Of a stretch of 64,000 bases of DNA, positions 8,039 through 16,348 are shown piece by piece. The first letter of the stretch is position 1. Every line of letters starts with the position of its first letter. The notes beneath the pieces were generated by a model. That model was not told the origin of the DNA and made no database searches. It saw nothing but the letters and a program-made list of their open reading frames with translations. This stretch comes from Anaerolinea thermolimosa. GTDB taxonomy: Bacteria > Chloroflexota > Anaerolineae > Anaerolineales > Anaerolineaceae. The position numbers and the translations under genes are program-made. The stretch covers positions 550,744 to 614,743 of the forward strand of contig NZ_DF967965.1 of assembly GCF_001050195.2 (NCBI RefSeq). Direction: 5' to 3'.

Positions 8039-8791
8039 ATGACCGGCACCATCATCAATGTGGTCGCGATTCTGCTCGGGACCGCTCTGGGAGTGCTTCT
8101 GGGCGGTCGGCTGCCGGAACGAATTAAGCAGACGGTTGTTACCGGTTTGGGGTTATTCACGCTGGCGCTGGGAATTCAGATGTTTTTAAAAACGCAGAAT
8201 GCGCTTCTCGTGCTTGGCAGCCTGGTAGCCGGAGCATTGCTGGGGGAATGGTGGCGGGTAGAAGACCATCTGAGTGCCCTGGGTGACTGGCTGGAGAGAA
8301 AGTTTAATCTGGAGCGCCCTGCCACCGGGCAGGGTGATTCCCTGCAACAGCAGGCCGCCCGTGAACGCTTTATCCGCGGGTTTCTGACGGCCTCGCTGGT
8401 GTACCTGGTAGGGCCGCTGGCCATCCTGGGGGCAATCCAGGACGGCCTTACGGGCGATTTCCGGTTACTGGCGGTAAAGTCGATGCTGGATGGTTTTGCC
8501 TCGCTGGCTTTTGCCTCAAGCCTGGGAATCGGCGTGGGGTTTTCGGCCATCCCGACCCTGATCTACCAGGGGGGGATCAGCCTGCTGGCGGCTCAGGTGC
8601 AGGCCGTTACCACAGATGCTATGATGACCGAGATGACCGCTACCGGGGGGGTGCTCCTGCTGGGGATTGCCATCAGCGGTTTGCTGGAATTGAAGAAGAT
8701 TCGCACGGGTAATTTTTTACCGGCGTTGCTGGTGGCCCCGCTGGCCGTGGCGTTGTTAAGCGCGCTGGGGGTGCAGTTGAACCTTCCGTAG
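8039..8791 (+). CDS. DUF554 family membrane protein
   Basis: A 250-residue integral membrane protein of the DUF554 (YdfK-like) family. The opening TGTIINVVAILLGTALGVL and the segment LVLGSLVAGALLGEWW are typical, and about seven hydrophobic helices span the length. It is a putative transporter or channel of unknown substrate. The ATG follows GGGAGGGTG, and 13 bases separate it from the adenosyltransferase stop, so the two are probably co-transcribed. It ends eight bases before the convergent thioredoxin-like gene. Confidence 0.88.
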   Translation: MTGTIINVVAILLGTALGVLLGGRLPERIKQTVVTGLGLFTLALGIQMFLKTQNALLVLGSLVAGALLGEWWRVEDHLSALGDWLERKFNLERPATGQGDSLQQQAARERFIRGFLTASLVYLVGPLAILGAIQDGLTGDFRLLAVKSMLDGFASLAFASSLGIGVGFSAIPTLIYQGGISLLAAQVQAVTTDAMMTEMTATGGVLLLGIAISGLLELKKIRTGNFLPALLVAPLAVALLSALGVQLNLP

Positions 8792-8799
8792 GTTGTGGT

Positions 8800-9477
8800 T
8801 TAGTTCCCGCCGTTCAGAGCCTGTTCGATAGCTGTATCAAGAGCATTGGCAAAAATGGGTTTTTGACCGTTGACGATGAAGGAAGGAGTGCCGGTCACAC
8901 CCCGGGTTTTCCCATCATTGAGGTCGGTTTGAACCTTTTCTTTGTACTTGCCGCTATCAAAGCAGGAGCGGAACTCGGCCATGTTCAGGCCAGATTTCTG
9001 GGCAAGGCTGATCAGTTTGTTATCTGAGAAGGCACCTGTATTCTCACCGCCCTGATTTTTAAAGAGCATATCGTGGAACTCCCAGAACTTGTTTTGATCA
9101 GCCGCACAATAGGCGGCTTCAGCGGCGCGAACTGATTCCGGGCCGATAAAACTGAAGGGGATGTACGTGAAGTATACTTTCCCGGTTTTTACATATTTCT
9201 CAATAAAACTGGCCTGTGCATTGAGAGCAAACTGGGCGCAGTAAGGACACTGGAAATCAGAGTATTCTTCGACTTTCACCGGTGCATTGGGGTCGCCTAA
9301 CGACATGCCGACGGGGTTGGGGAGATCTGCCGTTTTCGTTGCGCCCTGGGTTAAGTTAAGGATAATTAAAATGACGGCGATCACCATCGCTCCGAGTACG
9401 ATGGCTCCGAGGGTGTATACTGGGCGATTCGCCGGTTCTTTCCGTTTTTTATCTCTGCTGCGGACTTGTTTTCCCAT
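8800..9477 (-). CDS. Membrane-anchored DsbA-family thioredoxin
   Basis: A 225-residue protein with a basic N-terminus, one transmembrane helix (about residues 21-43) and an extracytoplasmic thioredoxin fold with the active site CPYC at 77-80 (in FQCPYCAQF). The C-terminal GTPSFIVNG carries the cis-proline loop. The layout matches DsbA/BdbD-like disulfide oxidoreductases, which oxidise or isomerise exported proteins. I placed the start at the ATG seven bases after AGGAGG; the frame extends 12 codons further but without a ribosome-binding site. No DsbB/VKOR partner is in the window. It has its own promoter. Confidence 0.92.
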   Translation of the reverse strand: MGKQVRSRDKKRKEPANRPVYTLGAIVLGAMVIAVILIILNLTQGATKTADLPNPVGMSLGDPNAPVKVEEYSDFQCPYCAQFALNAQASFIEKYVKTGKVYFTYIPFSFIGPESVRAAEAAYCAADQNKFWEFHDMLFKNQGGENTGAFSDNKLISLAQKSGLNMAEFRSCFDSGKYKEKVQTDLNDGKTRGVTGTPSFIVNGQKPIFANALDTAIEQALNGGN

Positions 9478-9503
9478 ATCTTGATAGCCTCCTGTGAGGT
9501 GTG

Positions 9504-9533
9504 ATTCTAACAAAAAAGAGCGAAGAATTCCAA
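9504..9533 (-). promoter_or_regulatory. Promoter for the DsbA-family gene
   Basis: On the minus strand, TTGGAA (9528-9533) and TAGAAT (9504-9509) are 18 bases apart. The expected start near 9497 gives a short leader with the AGGAGG site. The rest of the 126-base gap up to 9603 shows no further gene. Confidence 0.5.
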
Positions 9534-9603
9534 TTGATCCCGGCTGGCCAGAGGGGTGATTACCCTTCAGGCACTTCGGGTCATTGGAAGAAAGGGGGTG
9601 TTT

Positions 9604-10464
9604 TCAGGGGAAACGGTATACCGGAAAGCTCTCTCCGGTGATGTGGAAGCCCATGTTCTGATAAAGCGCCAGCGAGGCGTGGTTATCACTTTGCGTGTTG
9701 AGCGTGACACCCCAGGTATTGTGCCCGATGAGGAAGTACTCCAACACGTCGCGCACCAGGCGATAACCGAAATGCCGGCGCTGTGAGGCCGGGTGAACCG
9801 CCAGCCGTGCCAGGTGGGCTTTGTATCCATTCAACGAGCTCATCTGGTAGGCCACGATTTGAGAATCGACTTCAATGACAGTGTTGTAGTGCGTGCGCTC
9901 AAAAGCCCCCTTAAGTTCAGAGAGACTGAGCCGCCAGATAGGTTCAAAAGCCAGATTGTCAACCTCTGCCACCGCGGGTAAATCATCATAGGTCATCCTG
10001 CGCAGGAGGAGCCCCGGCACGTCCGGGAGGGGAGGGGGGATGGAACTTTCCTGAGAAAGTGTGACGATGTCTTGATAATGTTGAAACCCGTTGATGGAAA
10101 GCAGATCGGTATACCAGTCCTGAAGGGAAAGGGAGACGATCTCCGGTTGAGGGGAAAGCAACATTAGCTCGTGAAGCACACGCTCGAAGAGCAACTTCCA
10201 GGCCCAGGCAGGAGAAGTCCATTGAGCCACGGCAAAGAGGCGCACCCAGGCCACGCCTTCTGGTTCAGGGAGGCAGGCGAGCATGGCTTCGATCTGACCG
10301 CTTTTTTCCAGCACCCAGAAGGGTTGCCTTCCAAGCCATTCGAGCGGCTCGCACCAGTCAAGATGACGATGGAAGTAAGACAGAGTGGCCAGGAAACGAG
10401 AAAGCCGGGTTCGATCGGCTTCGTGAACCTGGCGAAGGGTAAACTGGGGAGGGGTGGGTGACAT
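9604..10464 (-). CDS. GNAT-family N-acetyltransferase
   Basis: A 286-residue protein whose C-terminal half is a GNAT acetyltransferase. It has the strand-loop LARLAVHPASQRRHFGYRLV, which holds the acetyl-CoA pyrophosphate loop, followed by TQSDNHASLALYQNMGFHI, the usual end of the fold. The N-terminal ~135 residues look like a degenerate second GNAT-like lobe. The substrate is unknown. Its ATG overlaps the TPR stop by one base (TAATG), so it is the last gene of the long leftward run. Confidence 0.82.
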   Translation of the reverse strand: MSPTPPQFTLRQVHEADRTRLSRFLATLSYFHRHLDWCEPLEWLGRQPFWVLEKSGQIEAMLACLPEPEGVAWVRLFAVAQWTSPAWAWKLLFERVLHELMLLSPQPEIVSLSLQDWYTDLLSINGFQHYQDIVTLSQESSIPPPLPDVPGLLLRRMTYDDLPAVAEVDNLAFEPIWRLSLSELKGAFERTHYNTVIEVDSQIVAYQMSSLNGYKAHLARLAVHPASQRRHFGYRLVRDVLEYFLIGHNTWGVTLNTQSDNHASLALYQNMGFHITGESFPVYRFP

Positions 10465-11012
10465 TACTTACGGTTAAGCATCTCAAAAGGGATTTTCAAA
10501 AGCCTTTTGAGGAATTTTTCTTTGAGCGAAAGGCGTTTTTTTTGTTCCAGTGCTGTATCCATGGTAGCAAGAGCCTGGAGCTGTTCACCGGTGCGTAACT
10601 GAAGCGCCGATATATTTTGCAGCACCATGGCCCGCAGTTCGTGATCACCACTGCTTTTGAATACCTCAGAAGATTGGCGGTAAAGTTCCAGGGCTTCCTT
10701 GAGGCGGTTCAATCCCTCGAGGGCTGCGGCCTGGTTAGCCAGTGCCATACCCTGACGGGTAAGGTCACCCTGGCCTGCGAAGACCAGGTGGGTATTTTCT
10801 GCCATCTCGAACGCCTTTTGAGCATCTCCTGCCTGAAGGTAGGCCACACTGCTGTTATTGGCGGCTTCGGCGGCGGCTACCTCATCTCCTGAGGCTCGAT
10901 AGGCCCGGGCCGCCTGCTCAAAGGCTGCAGCTGCCTCGAGAAAATTCCTGGCCTGATAAGCCGCCTGCCCTTCGGAAGAAAGGTCTTGAGGAGAAAGAGG
11001 CCGGGTAGACAT
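10464..11012 (-). CDS. TPR-repeat protein
   Basis: A 182-residue soluble protein built of about four tetratricopeptide-like helical repeats. Alanine-rich pairs such as YQARNFLEAAAAFEQAARAY, AGDAQKAFEMAENTHLVF and LKEALELYRQSSEVF are visible. The C-terminus is basic (KEKFLKRLLKIPFEMLNRK) and could contact a membrane or nucleic acid. TPRs mediate protein-protein contacts. It is locked between the tandem-HTH gene and the GNAT gene by one-base stop/start overlaps, so it probably works with one of them. Confidence 0.82.
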   Translation of the reverse strand: MSTRPLSPQDLSSEGQAAYQARNFLEAAAAFEQAARAYRASGDEVAAAEAANNSSVAYLQAGDAQKAFEMAENTHLVFAGQGDLTRQGMALANQAAALEGLNRLKEALELYRQSSEVFKSSGDHELRAMVLQNISALQLRTGEQLQALATMDTALEQKKRLSLKEKFLKRLLKIPFEMLNRK

Positions 11013-11692
11013 CAGAAAGTGATCTCCAGAATTCCTTCGGCGATGGAACGGAGTTTTTGGGTATCCATAGTACTTAGCCGCATGGCCAGTTCCAGGTAAG
11101 GACGATTGACCGGGTTGGTGATGAAAGCGCGCAGTTCGGCGGGAAGGTCGAGAAATTGTTGCATTGCGGCCCGGGTGCGAATCTGCTCTCCGATGGGGCC
11201 TTTTCGATCTACCAGTTCGTTGATAGAGAGGCCAAGCTCGTCAGCGAGGGTCTCCAGTTCAGGAAATGGAACCGGTTTTTGCCCCAGTTCATATAGATTG
11301 AGGGTTTCTTCGTCAATGCCAACCCTTTCGGCCAGCTGGGCAAGGTTCAGGCCGGCGCTGGTGCGCGCCAGGCGCAGGGTTGCGCCGATGAGCCGGTTTC
11401 GCAGTGCCAGGGCGCGGTCGTAGTCGCTGATCTGAGAGGGAAGAGAGGACGGCTGGCGAGAAGGTTTTCCCCAGAATTGATGAATGGGTACGTCCCAGAA
11501 GAGGGAGAGCAGTTCAAGCTGTGGCAGGCTGGGAGACTCGCTGCCAGATTCGAGGGCCTGGTAGGCTTCAGGGCTCAAGTTCAATACAGCGGCACATTCT
11601 TCAACGGTACGCCTGGTGGATAAGCGGCTGTCTATCAGGAGGGCAGCCAGCTTGCGGCGGCGGATCTCGATTATCTGGCGCGGGTTGTTCAT
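11012..11692 (-). CDS. Protein with two XRE-type helix-turn-helix domains
   Basis: A 226-residue cytoplasmic protein with two Cro/C1-like HTH domains. The first spans about residues 8-60 (STRRTVEECAAVLNLSPEAY), and the second about 95-150 (GLNLAQLAERVGIDEETLNL then YELGQKPVPFPELETLAD). A helical tail follows. The product is probably a DNA-binding regulator, possibly binding an extended or dimeric site alone. I chose the ATG five bases after GGAGG rather than one four codons upstream. It lies 24 bases after the CpaF-like gene and overlaps the TPR gene by one base. Confidence 0.85.
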   Translation of the reverse strand: MNNPRQIIEIRRRKLAALLIDSRLSTRRTVEECAAVLNLSPEAYQALESGSESPSLPQLELLSLFWDVPIHQFWGKPSRQPSSLPSQISDYDRALALRNRLIGATLRLARTSAGLNLAQLAERVGIDEETLNLYELGQKPVPFPELETLADELGLSINELVDRKGPIGEQIRTRAAMQQFLDLPAELRAFITNPVNRPYLELAMRLSTMDTQKLRSIAEGILEITF

Positions 11693-11716
11693 CGTATCCT
11701 CCATGCAAGGACGGGT

Positions 11717-13036
11717 CTACCTGCGATTTCCCCGGGAGCCACTGATCATTCCGGAGAGGTTGGCGCCGAACACTTCGGGGCCGAGTTTGAATCCGGCAGC
11801 TTCGAGCCGAGGGGTGAAGAGAGGGCGAATTCCGGTCGGTTTCAATTCACCCAGCACTTTGCCTTCGGATGAAATGCCCGTTTGTTCAAATTTAAAGATT
11901 TCGGTCATGACGATGGTATCCCCTTCCATGCCTGAAACTTCACTGATGCTGATGACTTTCCGGGTGCCATCGCGCATGCGCGCCTGTTGAATAATAAGGT
12001 CTATGGCAGAAGCAATCTGTTCCCGGATGACACGGACGGGTAAGTCCATGCCTGACATTAACACCATGGTCTCCAGGCGTGAGAGGGCGTCGCGGGGGGT
12101 ATTGGCGTGCAGGGTGGTGAGAGAACCATCGTGACCGGTGTTCATGGCCTGAAGCATGTCCAGAGCTTCTCCACCGCGGCACTCACCCACCACTATGCGG
12201 TCCGGGCGCATACGCAGAGCGTTTCGCACCAGGTCGCGCACGGTGACGGCATTCCTTCCTTCGGCGTTGGGGGGTTTGGTTTCCAGCCGGACGACGTGTT
12301 CCTGCTGGAGTTTCAACTCGGCGGCATCCTCGATGGTAATAATACGCTCGTCTGCCGGGATGAAGCTGGAGAGAATGTTCAGGAGCGTGGTTTTCCCTGA
12401 ACCGGTGCCCCCGGAGATGATGATGTTCAGCCGGGAGATAACACAGGCACGGATAAAGTCAGCCATGTTCTGGGTAATCGATCCCAGGTTTATCAACTGT
12501 TGAATGGTGAGCTTATCTTTTTGAAATTTACGAATGGTGATCGTGGGGCCATCGATGGCGCAGGGTGGAATGATGGCATTCACCCGCGAGCCATCGGGAA
12601 GGCGGGCATCCACGGTGGGGGTATCCGCATCAATACGCCGGCCCAGCGGGAGAACGATCTTTTCGATCAGACGCAGAACGGCCTCATCGTCTTCAAAGGT
12701 GATATTGGTTTTTTGAATTTTCCCGCGCCGTTCAATGTAAACAAATTTCGGGCCGTTGACCATAATTTCGCTGATGTCGGGGTCTTCCAGCAATGGCTGA
12801 AGCGGGCCAAAGCCCAGCAGGTCATCCAGAATATCTCGAAAGATCTGGTCCCGGATAGTGGTTGGAAGTTGCAGGCGGGTGTTCTGATAGGCATCCTGCA
12901 GATGTTGATAAATGACCTTGCGGCGCTCTTCAATGGGTGGCGGGTTGGCTTCCAGCTCGCGAGAAATGGTGCTGATGAGGTAATCCTTCAGCTTGTTGAG
13001 GTCGGCTTGCCGGGCAGAGAGGGCGGGATTGTTCAT
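11717..13036 (-). CDS. CpaF/TadA-type secretion ATPase
   Basis: A 439-residue hexameric secretion ATPase of the CpaF/TadA branch of type II/IV secretion ATPases. It has an N-terminal helical domain, [30 protein letters not shown], Walker [10 protein letters not shown] at about 209-217, the Asp box [10 protein letters not shown], Walker B-like [14 protein letters not shown], and the His box [13 protein letters not shown]. It would drive assembly of Flp/Tad or archaeal-type pili. No pilin, TadB/TadC or secretin is in this window. The ATG overlaps the preceding 100-residue gene by four bases. Confidence 0.93.
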   Translation of the reverse strand: MNNPALSARQADLNKLKDYLISTISRELEANPPPIEERRKVIYQHLQDAYQNTRLQLPTTIRDQIFRDILDDLLGFGPLQPLLEDPDISEIMVNGPKFVYIERRGKIQKTNITFEDDEAVLRLIEKIVLPLGRRIDADTPTVDARLPDGSRVNAIIPPCAIDGPTITIRKFQKDKLTIQQLINLGSITQNMADFIRACVISRLNIIISGGTGSGKTTLLNILSSFIPADERIITIEDAAELKLQQEHVVRLETKPPNAEGRNAVTVRDLVRNALRMRPDRIVVGECRGGEALDMLQAMNTGHDGSLTTLHANTPRDALSRLETMVLMSGMDLPVRVIREQIASAIDLIIQQARMRDGTRKVISISEVSGMEGDTIVMTEIFKFEQTGISSEGKVLGELKPTGIRPLFTPRLEAAGFKLGPEVFGANLSGMISGSRGNRR

Positions 13037-13335
13037 TGATCTTGTCCTGCCTGATCCTGAATTTCTTCTTCCGGGATAACCCAGATGATGTGTTCCTTGT
13101 TTACGGTGATGAACCCGGTGGTGTAGAGAGTTTCACCGGCTTCGTTGAGGATCCGGGCATCGGTAATGGCAACAAACTGCAGGGATGAATTTAATTCATC
13201 AATAATCCGCTCGGTGGGGCGAACATGCAGGATTCCATAAAGAGTATTTTGAGAGGTGCGAAGGATGACCGGTACAGGCTTTTTACTGACAACCTGAGTG
13301 AAAATTTTACCTTTATCGTCAAAATGCGTGGTCAT
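13033..13335 (-). CDS. Small conserved-looking hypothetical protein between regulator and CpaF ATPase
   Basis: A 100-residue soluble protein, all-beta by appearance ([51 protein letters not shown]) with an acidic tail. I do not recognise the family with certainty; it could be a small binding domain like the short beta-barrel proteins found near pilus or gas-vesicle genes. It is coupled by four-base ATGA overlaps to the response regulator upstream and the CpaF ATPase downstream, so it probably acts between signalling and the ATPase. That role is inference from position only. Confidence 0.7.
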   Translation of the reverse strand: MTTHFDDKGKIFTQVVSKKPVPVILRTSQNTLYGILHVRPTERIIDELNSSLQFVAITDARILNEAGETLYTTGFITVNKEHIIWVIPEEEIQDQAGQDQ

Positions 13336-14051
13336 GAATTTGAAGCCTCCGTGCTTTCTTTTTCGATGGGCGGCATGAAGTAGCCCAGTCCAGAACGGGT
13401 GACAATGTGCTGCGGATTGTGGGGATTCTCTTCAAGTTTCTGGCGCAGACGGGCAATGCTGACCCAGAGGATTTCCTTATCATCCTTGTATTGAGGCCCC
13501 CACACGGCAGTGAGTAATTCCTCTGCCGAAAGGACGTGCCCGATACGGTGGGCGAATTGAATGAGCAGGCGATATTCGGTTGCTGAGAGGAAAACCGGTT
13601 TGTCATCGCGCCAGACCTCAGCGCGGGCGAAATCGATCTTCAGGTTGCCATGGATGAAATAGCGATTCTGAGTGGCTGAATCGGCAGTTTGTGCGCGTCT
13701 CAGGACGGCGCGTACCCGCGCCACCAGTTCGGTGGCCGAAAATGGCTTGACCACATAGTCGTCTGCGCCCACATTCAGCCCTTTCACCCGATCCTGCTCT
13801 TCACCCTTGGCGGTAAGCATGATGATGGGCACAGAGGAGAACTGCCTGATTCGCTCGCAGGTGGCAAACCCATCCAGACGGGGCATCATTACATCAAGCA
13901 TGACCAGGTCGGGAGAACGCGTGGTCACCAGTTCGAGGGCATCTTCGCCGTTACTGGCGGTGGTGACGATGTATCCCGCGGCCTCCAGGTTGACCTTTAC
14001 CAGGTGCTGGTAACGCGCTTCATCATCGACGACAAGGATATGTGCAGTCAT
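13332..14051 (-). CDS. OmpR/PhoB-family response regulator
   Basis: A 239-residue response regulator. The receiver (about 1-118) has the acidic pocket at residues 9-10, the phosphoacceptor Asp53 in MLDVMMP, and KPF. The C-terminal winged helix (about 140-232) includes LSATEYRLLIQFAHRIGHVL, AVWGPQYKDDKEILWVSIAR and SGLGYF. Phosphorylation would alter promoter binding. The gene starts one base after the stop of the GAF histidine kinase gene, its evident partner, and overlaps the 100-residue gene by four bases. Confidence 0.95.
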   Translation of the reverse strand: MTAHILVVDDEARYQHLVKVNLEAAGYIVTTASNGEDALELVTTRSPDLVMLDVMMPRLDGFATCERIRQFSSVPIIMLTAKGEEQDRVKGLNVGADDYVVKPFSATELVARVRAVLRRAQTADSATQNRYFIHGNLKIDFARAEVWRDDKPVFLSATEYRLLIQFAHRIGHVLSAEELLTAVWGPQYKDDKEILWVSIARLRQKLEENPHNPQHIVTRSGLGYFMPPIEKESTEASNS

Positions 14052-14052
14052 T

Positions 14053-15300
14053 TTACGGTTCCTCTCTCAAGACACTCTCGAGGTTTCCTCGATCCAGGGC
14101 GCGCGGGAGGGTAATGTGGAAAGTTGTGCCTTGCCCGACGATTGAAGTGGCATGGATGTTCCCCTGATGGGCCAGGATGATCTTCTTACAGATAAATAAC
14201 CCCAGACCCGATCCATGAACCGAGGGGGCAACTTCTGGATTACGGAAGAAGCGTTCGAATAAATGAGGAAGGAAACGGTTGGGAATCCCCGGGCCGTGAT
14301 CTTCTACGGTGATGAACGCCTCCCTGTCGTTGAAGTTAATTTTAACCCAAACTTCAGATCCGGGCGCATATTTGATCGCATTACTGAATAAATTTTCAAA
14401 TACCTGAGCCAGCCGTTTGGGGTCACCCTGGAGGGTAGGGAGAGGCGATGGGGTGCACTCAAGCTGAGCATTAAATTCGGGGTGGTGCAGGCGAGTGCGT
14501 TCGATGACCGAGCGGACGAGAGTATCCAGGCGTACAGCCTGAAACTCCATGCGCAGAGTGCCGCTTTGCAGACGGGCCGAATCGAGCAAATTCTCGATCA
14601 ATTCTTGCAGACGGTCGGTCTCCTGGTCGATGATTTTCAGAAATTCCTGCTGGGTGGGCTGATCCCAGGTGGTATCCGAGCGTAATAAGGTGGTGGTGTA
14701 GCCTTTGATAAAACCGAGGGGGGTACGTAATTCGTGAGTGATGGTTGAGATGAAATCTTCCTGGAGCCGGGCTTCCTGGCTCTGCGCCTCAAGCAGGTCG
14801 TAGGCGCGTTGCAGATTCTGCCGTTCCACCAGTAGACTGATTTGCTGGGCAATGAATTCGGCCAGCTGGATGTAACGTGGGCTGAAGGGCGGTCCGCCAA
14901 AACGGATGAAAATAACGGCTCCCAGGGGACGTTTGCCGATACATAACGGAATGCCAAGTTGAAAGGGACGCTCGAGGCGGCTGCGTGCGGAGTCATTTTC
15001 GGGCTCACGCACGGTGGTTTCAGGGTGGTCCATGATGTACGTGGCCAGCTCTTCACCCCAGGTGATGTCTGCCTCAGCTGAGCGGCCCCGCCCAACAGCA
15101 CGGGCGTACATCACGTCCAGATTCTGGTGAATGGGATCAGCAAGGTAGACGGCCAGATTGTCAAAAATAATCAGGGTGCGAATGAGGGGGACGATCTGGT
15201 CAAGGGCATGGTTCCAGTCACTGCTCTGGGTAACGATGCGGCTGATTTCGTAGAGATGCCAGGCGTCTGGAGAAATGGTGGTGGGCTCGGGTTCTGTCAT
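14053..15300 (-). CDS. GAF-domain sensor histidine kinase
   Basis: A 415-residue cytoplasmic histidine kinase. A GAF-like sensor domain occupies about residues 10-160, followed by a coiled linker, HisKA with His189 in ITHELRTPLGF, and a complete HATPase with ENLFSNAIKYAP, EDHGPGIPNRF and GSGLGLFICKK. No transmembrane helix is present, so it senses an intracellular cue. It directly precedes the OmpR-type regulator (one-base gap) and follows a second histidine kinase by 18 bases, so two kinases may feed one regulator. Confidence 0.93.
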   Translation of the reverse strand: MTEPEPTTISPDAWHLYEISRIVTQSSDWNHALDQIVPLIRTLIIFDNLAVYLADPIHQNLDVMYARAVGRGRSAEADITWGEELATYIMDHPETTVREPENDSARSRLERPFQLGIPLCIGKRPLGAVIFIRFGGPPFSPRYIQLAEFIAQQISLLVERQNLQRAYDLLEAQSQEARLQEDFISTITHELRTPLGFIKGYTTTLLRSDTTWDQPTQQEFLKIIDQETDRLQELIENLLDSARLQSGTLRMEFQAVRLDTLVRSVIERTRLHHPEFNAQLECTPSPLPTLQGDPKRLAQVFENLFSNAIKYAPGSEVWVKINFNDREAFITVEDHGPGIPNRFLPHLFERFFRNPEVAPSVHGSGLGLFICKKIILAHQGNIHATSIVGQGTTFHITLPRALDRGNLESVLREEP

Positions 15301-15318
15301 ACGTTCGTCGATCTCTGC

Positions 15319-16341
15319 TCAGTCCTGATGAACTTTCAGGGCAAATTCAAACTGGCTGCCTTCTCCGGGCCTGGAATAGACATGGATGACCGAGCCGTGA
15401 GCTTCGACGATGCGGCGAGCGAGGGCCAGCCCCAGGCCGGTGCCCCCTGCCTTTCGCGTTGAACTTCCATCCAGCTGGAAAAAAGGCTCAAAGATTTGAT
15501 CTATCCGATCAGGCGGGACGCCAATTCCCGTGTCGATGACCTGGAACTGGATGAAGTTATCCTCCGGGGTGGCCTGAAGAATGACCTTTCCTCCGGGCGG
15601 GGTGAATTTGATGGCGTTGTCCACCAGTTGCATGAGCACCCAGGAGATTTTCTCGAAATCAGCATCCACCAGGTAGGGTTCGGTGGGGATTTTCAGGTCA
15701 AGGGCAATCTGATGATCACGGGCTTTCGAAAGACTGCGCTTGTATACCGAGCTGGTGAGATCATAGAGATTACTGGGGGTTACATGAAGGTAAACCTGAT
15801 CGCGTTCGGTCACTGAAAACTGAATGAGATCTTCAATCAGGTTTCCAAGGCGCTCGGCTGAACGCTGGATGATCCCCAGAGCATTGAGTTGTTCGGTATT
15901 CAGGGGGCCAAATTCACCGGCCAGGAGCAGTTCGAGATAACCCTTGAGATGAGTAAGCGGAGTACGCAGCTCGTGAGAGATGTTGGCGACGAGGTTGGCT
16001 TTGAGATCATTAATGGATGACAGTTGTTGAAGGGCAGTTTGCAGTTCTGCCGTTCGTTCACGCACGCGGCGTTCCAGGTGCTCGTTGGCTTCCTGAAGCG
16101 CCGACCGCAGTTGAATGAGTTGTTCGGTAGTGGCAGCGTCGAGATCTTCTCTGGAAAGAGCCCCCATTTCGACCAGAATGTACCCGAGGGGGCGCGTCTC
16201 TCCCAGGTTGCGCAACCGGGATTGTTGTTCCAGCGCCTGCTGTAACTGCTGAGGAGTGACCAGGCCTCGTTCCACCAGATATTCTCCCAGGCGGGGGATC
16301 AGGATTTCAGGGGTGAGAGGCACTCTGGATGACTCGCTCAT
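15319..16341 (-). CDS. Histidine kinase with an N-terminal MshEN-like domain
   Basis: A 340-residue soluble histidine kinase. Residues 17-40 (RLGEYLVERGLVTPQQLQQA and on to Q40) and 51-74 (PLGYILVEMGALSREDLDAA and on to Q74) form two 24-residue motifs of the MshEN/GspE N-terminal type, which in known ATPases bind cyclic di-GMP. A coiled coil (about 76-112) leads to HisKA with His123 (ISHELRTPL) and an intact HATPase (VDNAIKFTPPGG, DTGIGVPPDR, GGTGLGLALARR). I chose the ATG seven bases after the amidohydrolase stop; a longer frame would overlap that gene by 29 bases. Confidence 0.88.
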   Translation of the reverse strand: MSESSRVPLTPEILIPRLGEYLVERGLVTPQQLQQALEQQSRLRNLGETRPLGYILVEMGALSREDLDAATTEQLIQLRSALQEANEHLERRVRERTAELQTALQQLSSINDLKANLVANISHELRTPLTHLKGYLELLLAGEFGPLNTEQLNALGIIQRSAERLGNLIEDLIQFSVTERDQVYLHVTPSNLYDLTSSVYKRSLSKARDHQIALDLKIPTEPYLVDADFEKISWVLMQLVDNAIKFTPPGGKVILQATPEDNFIQFQVIDTGIGVPPDRIDQIFEPFFQLDGSSTRKAGGTGLGLALARRIVEAHGSVIHVYSRPGEGSQFEFALKVHQD

Positions 16342-16348
16342 GATGAGG

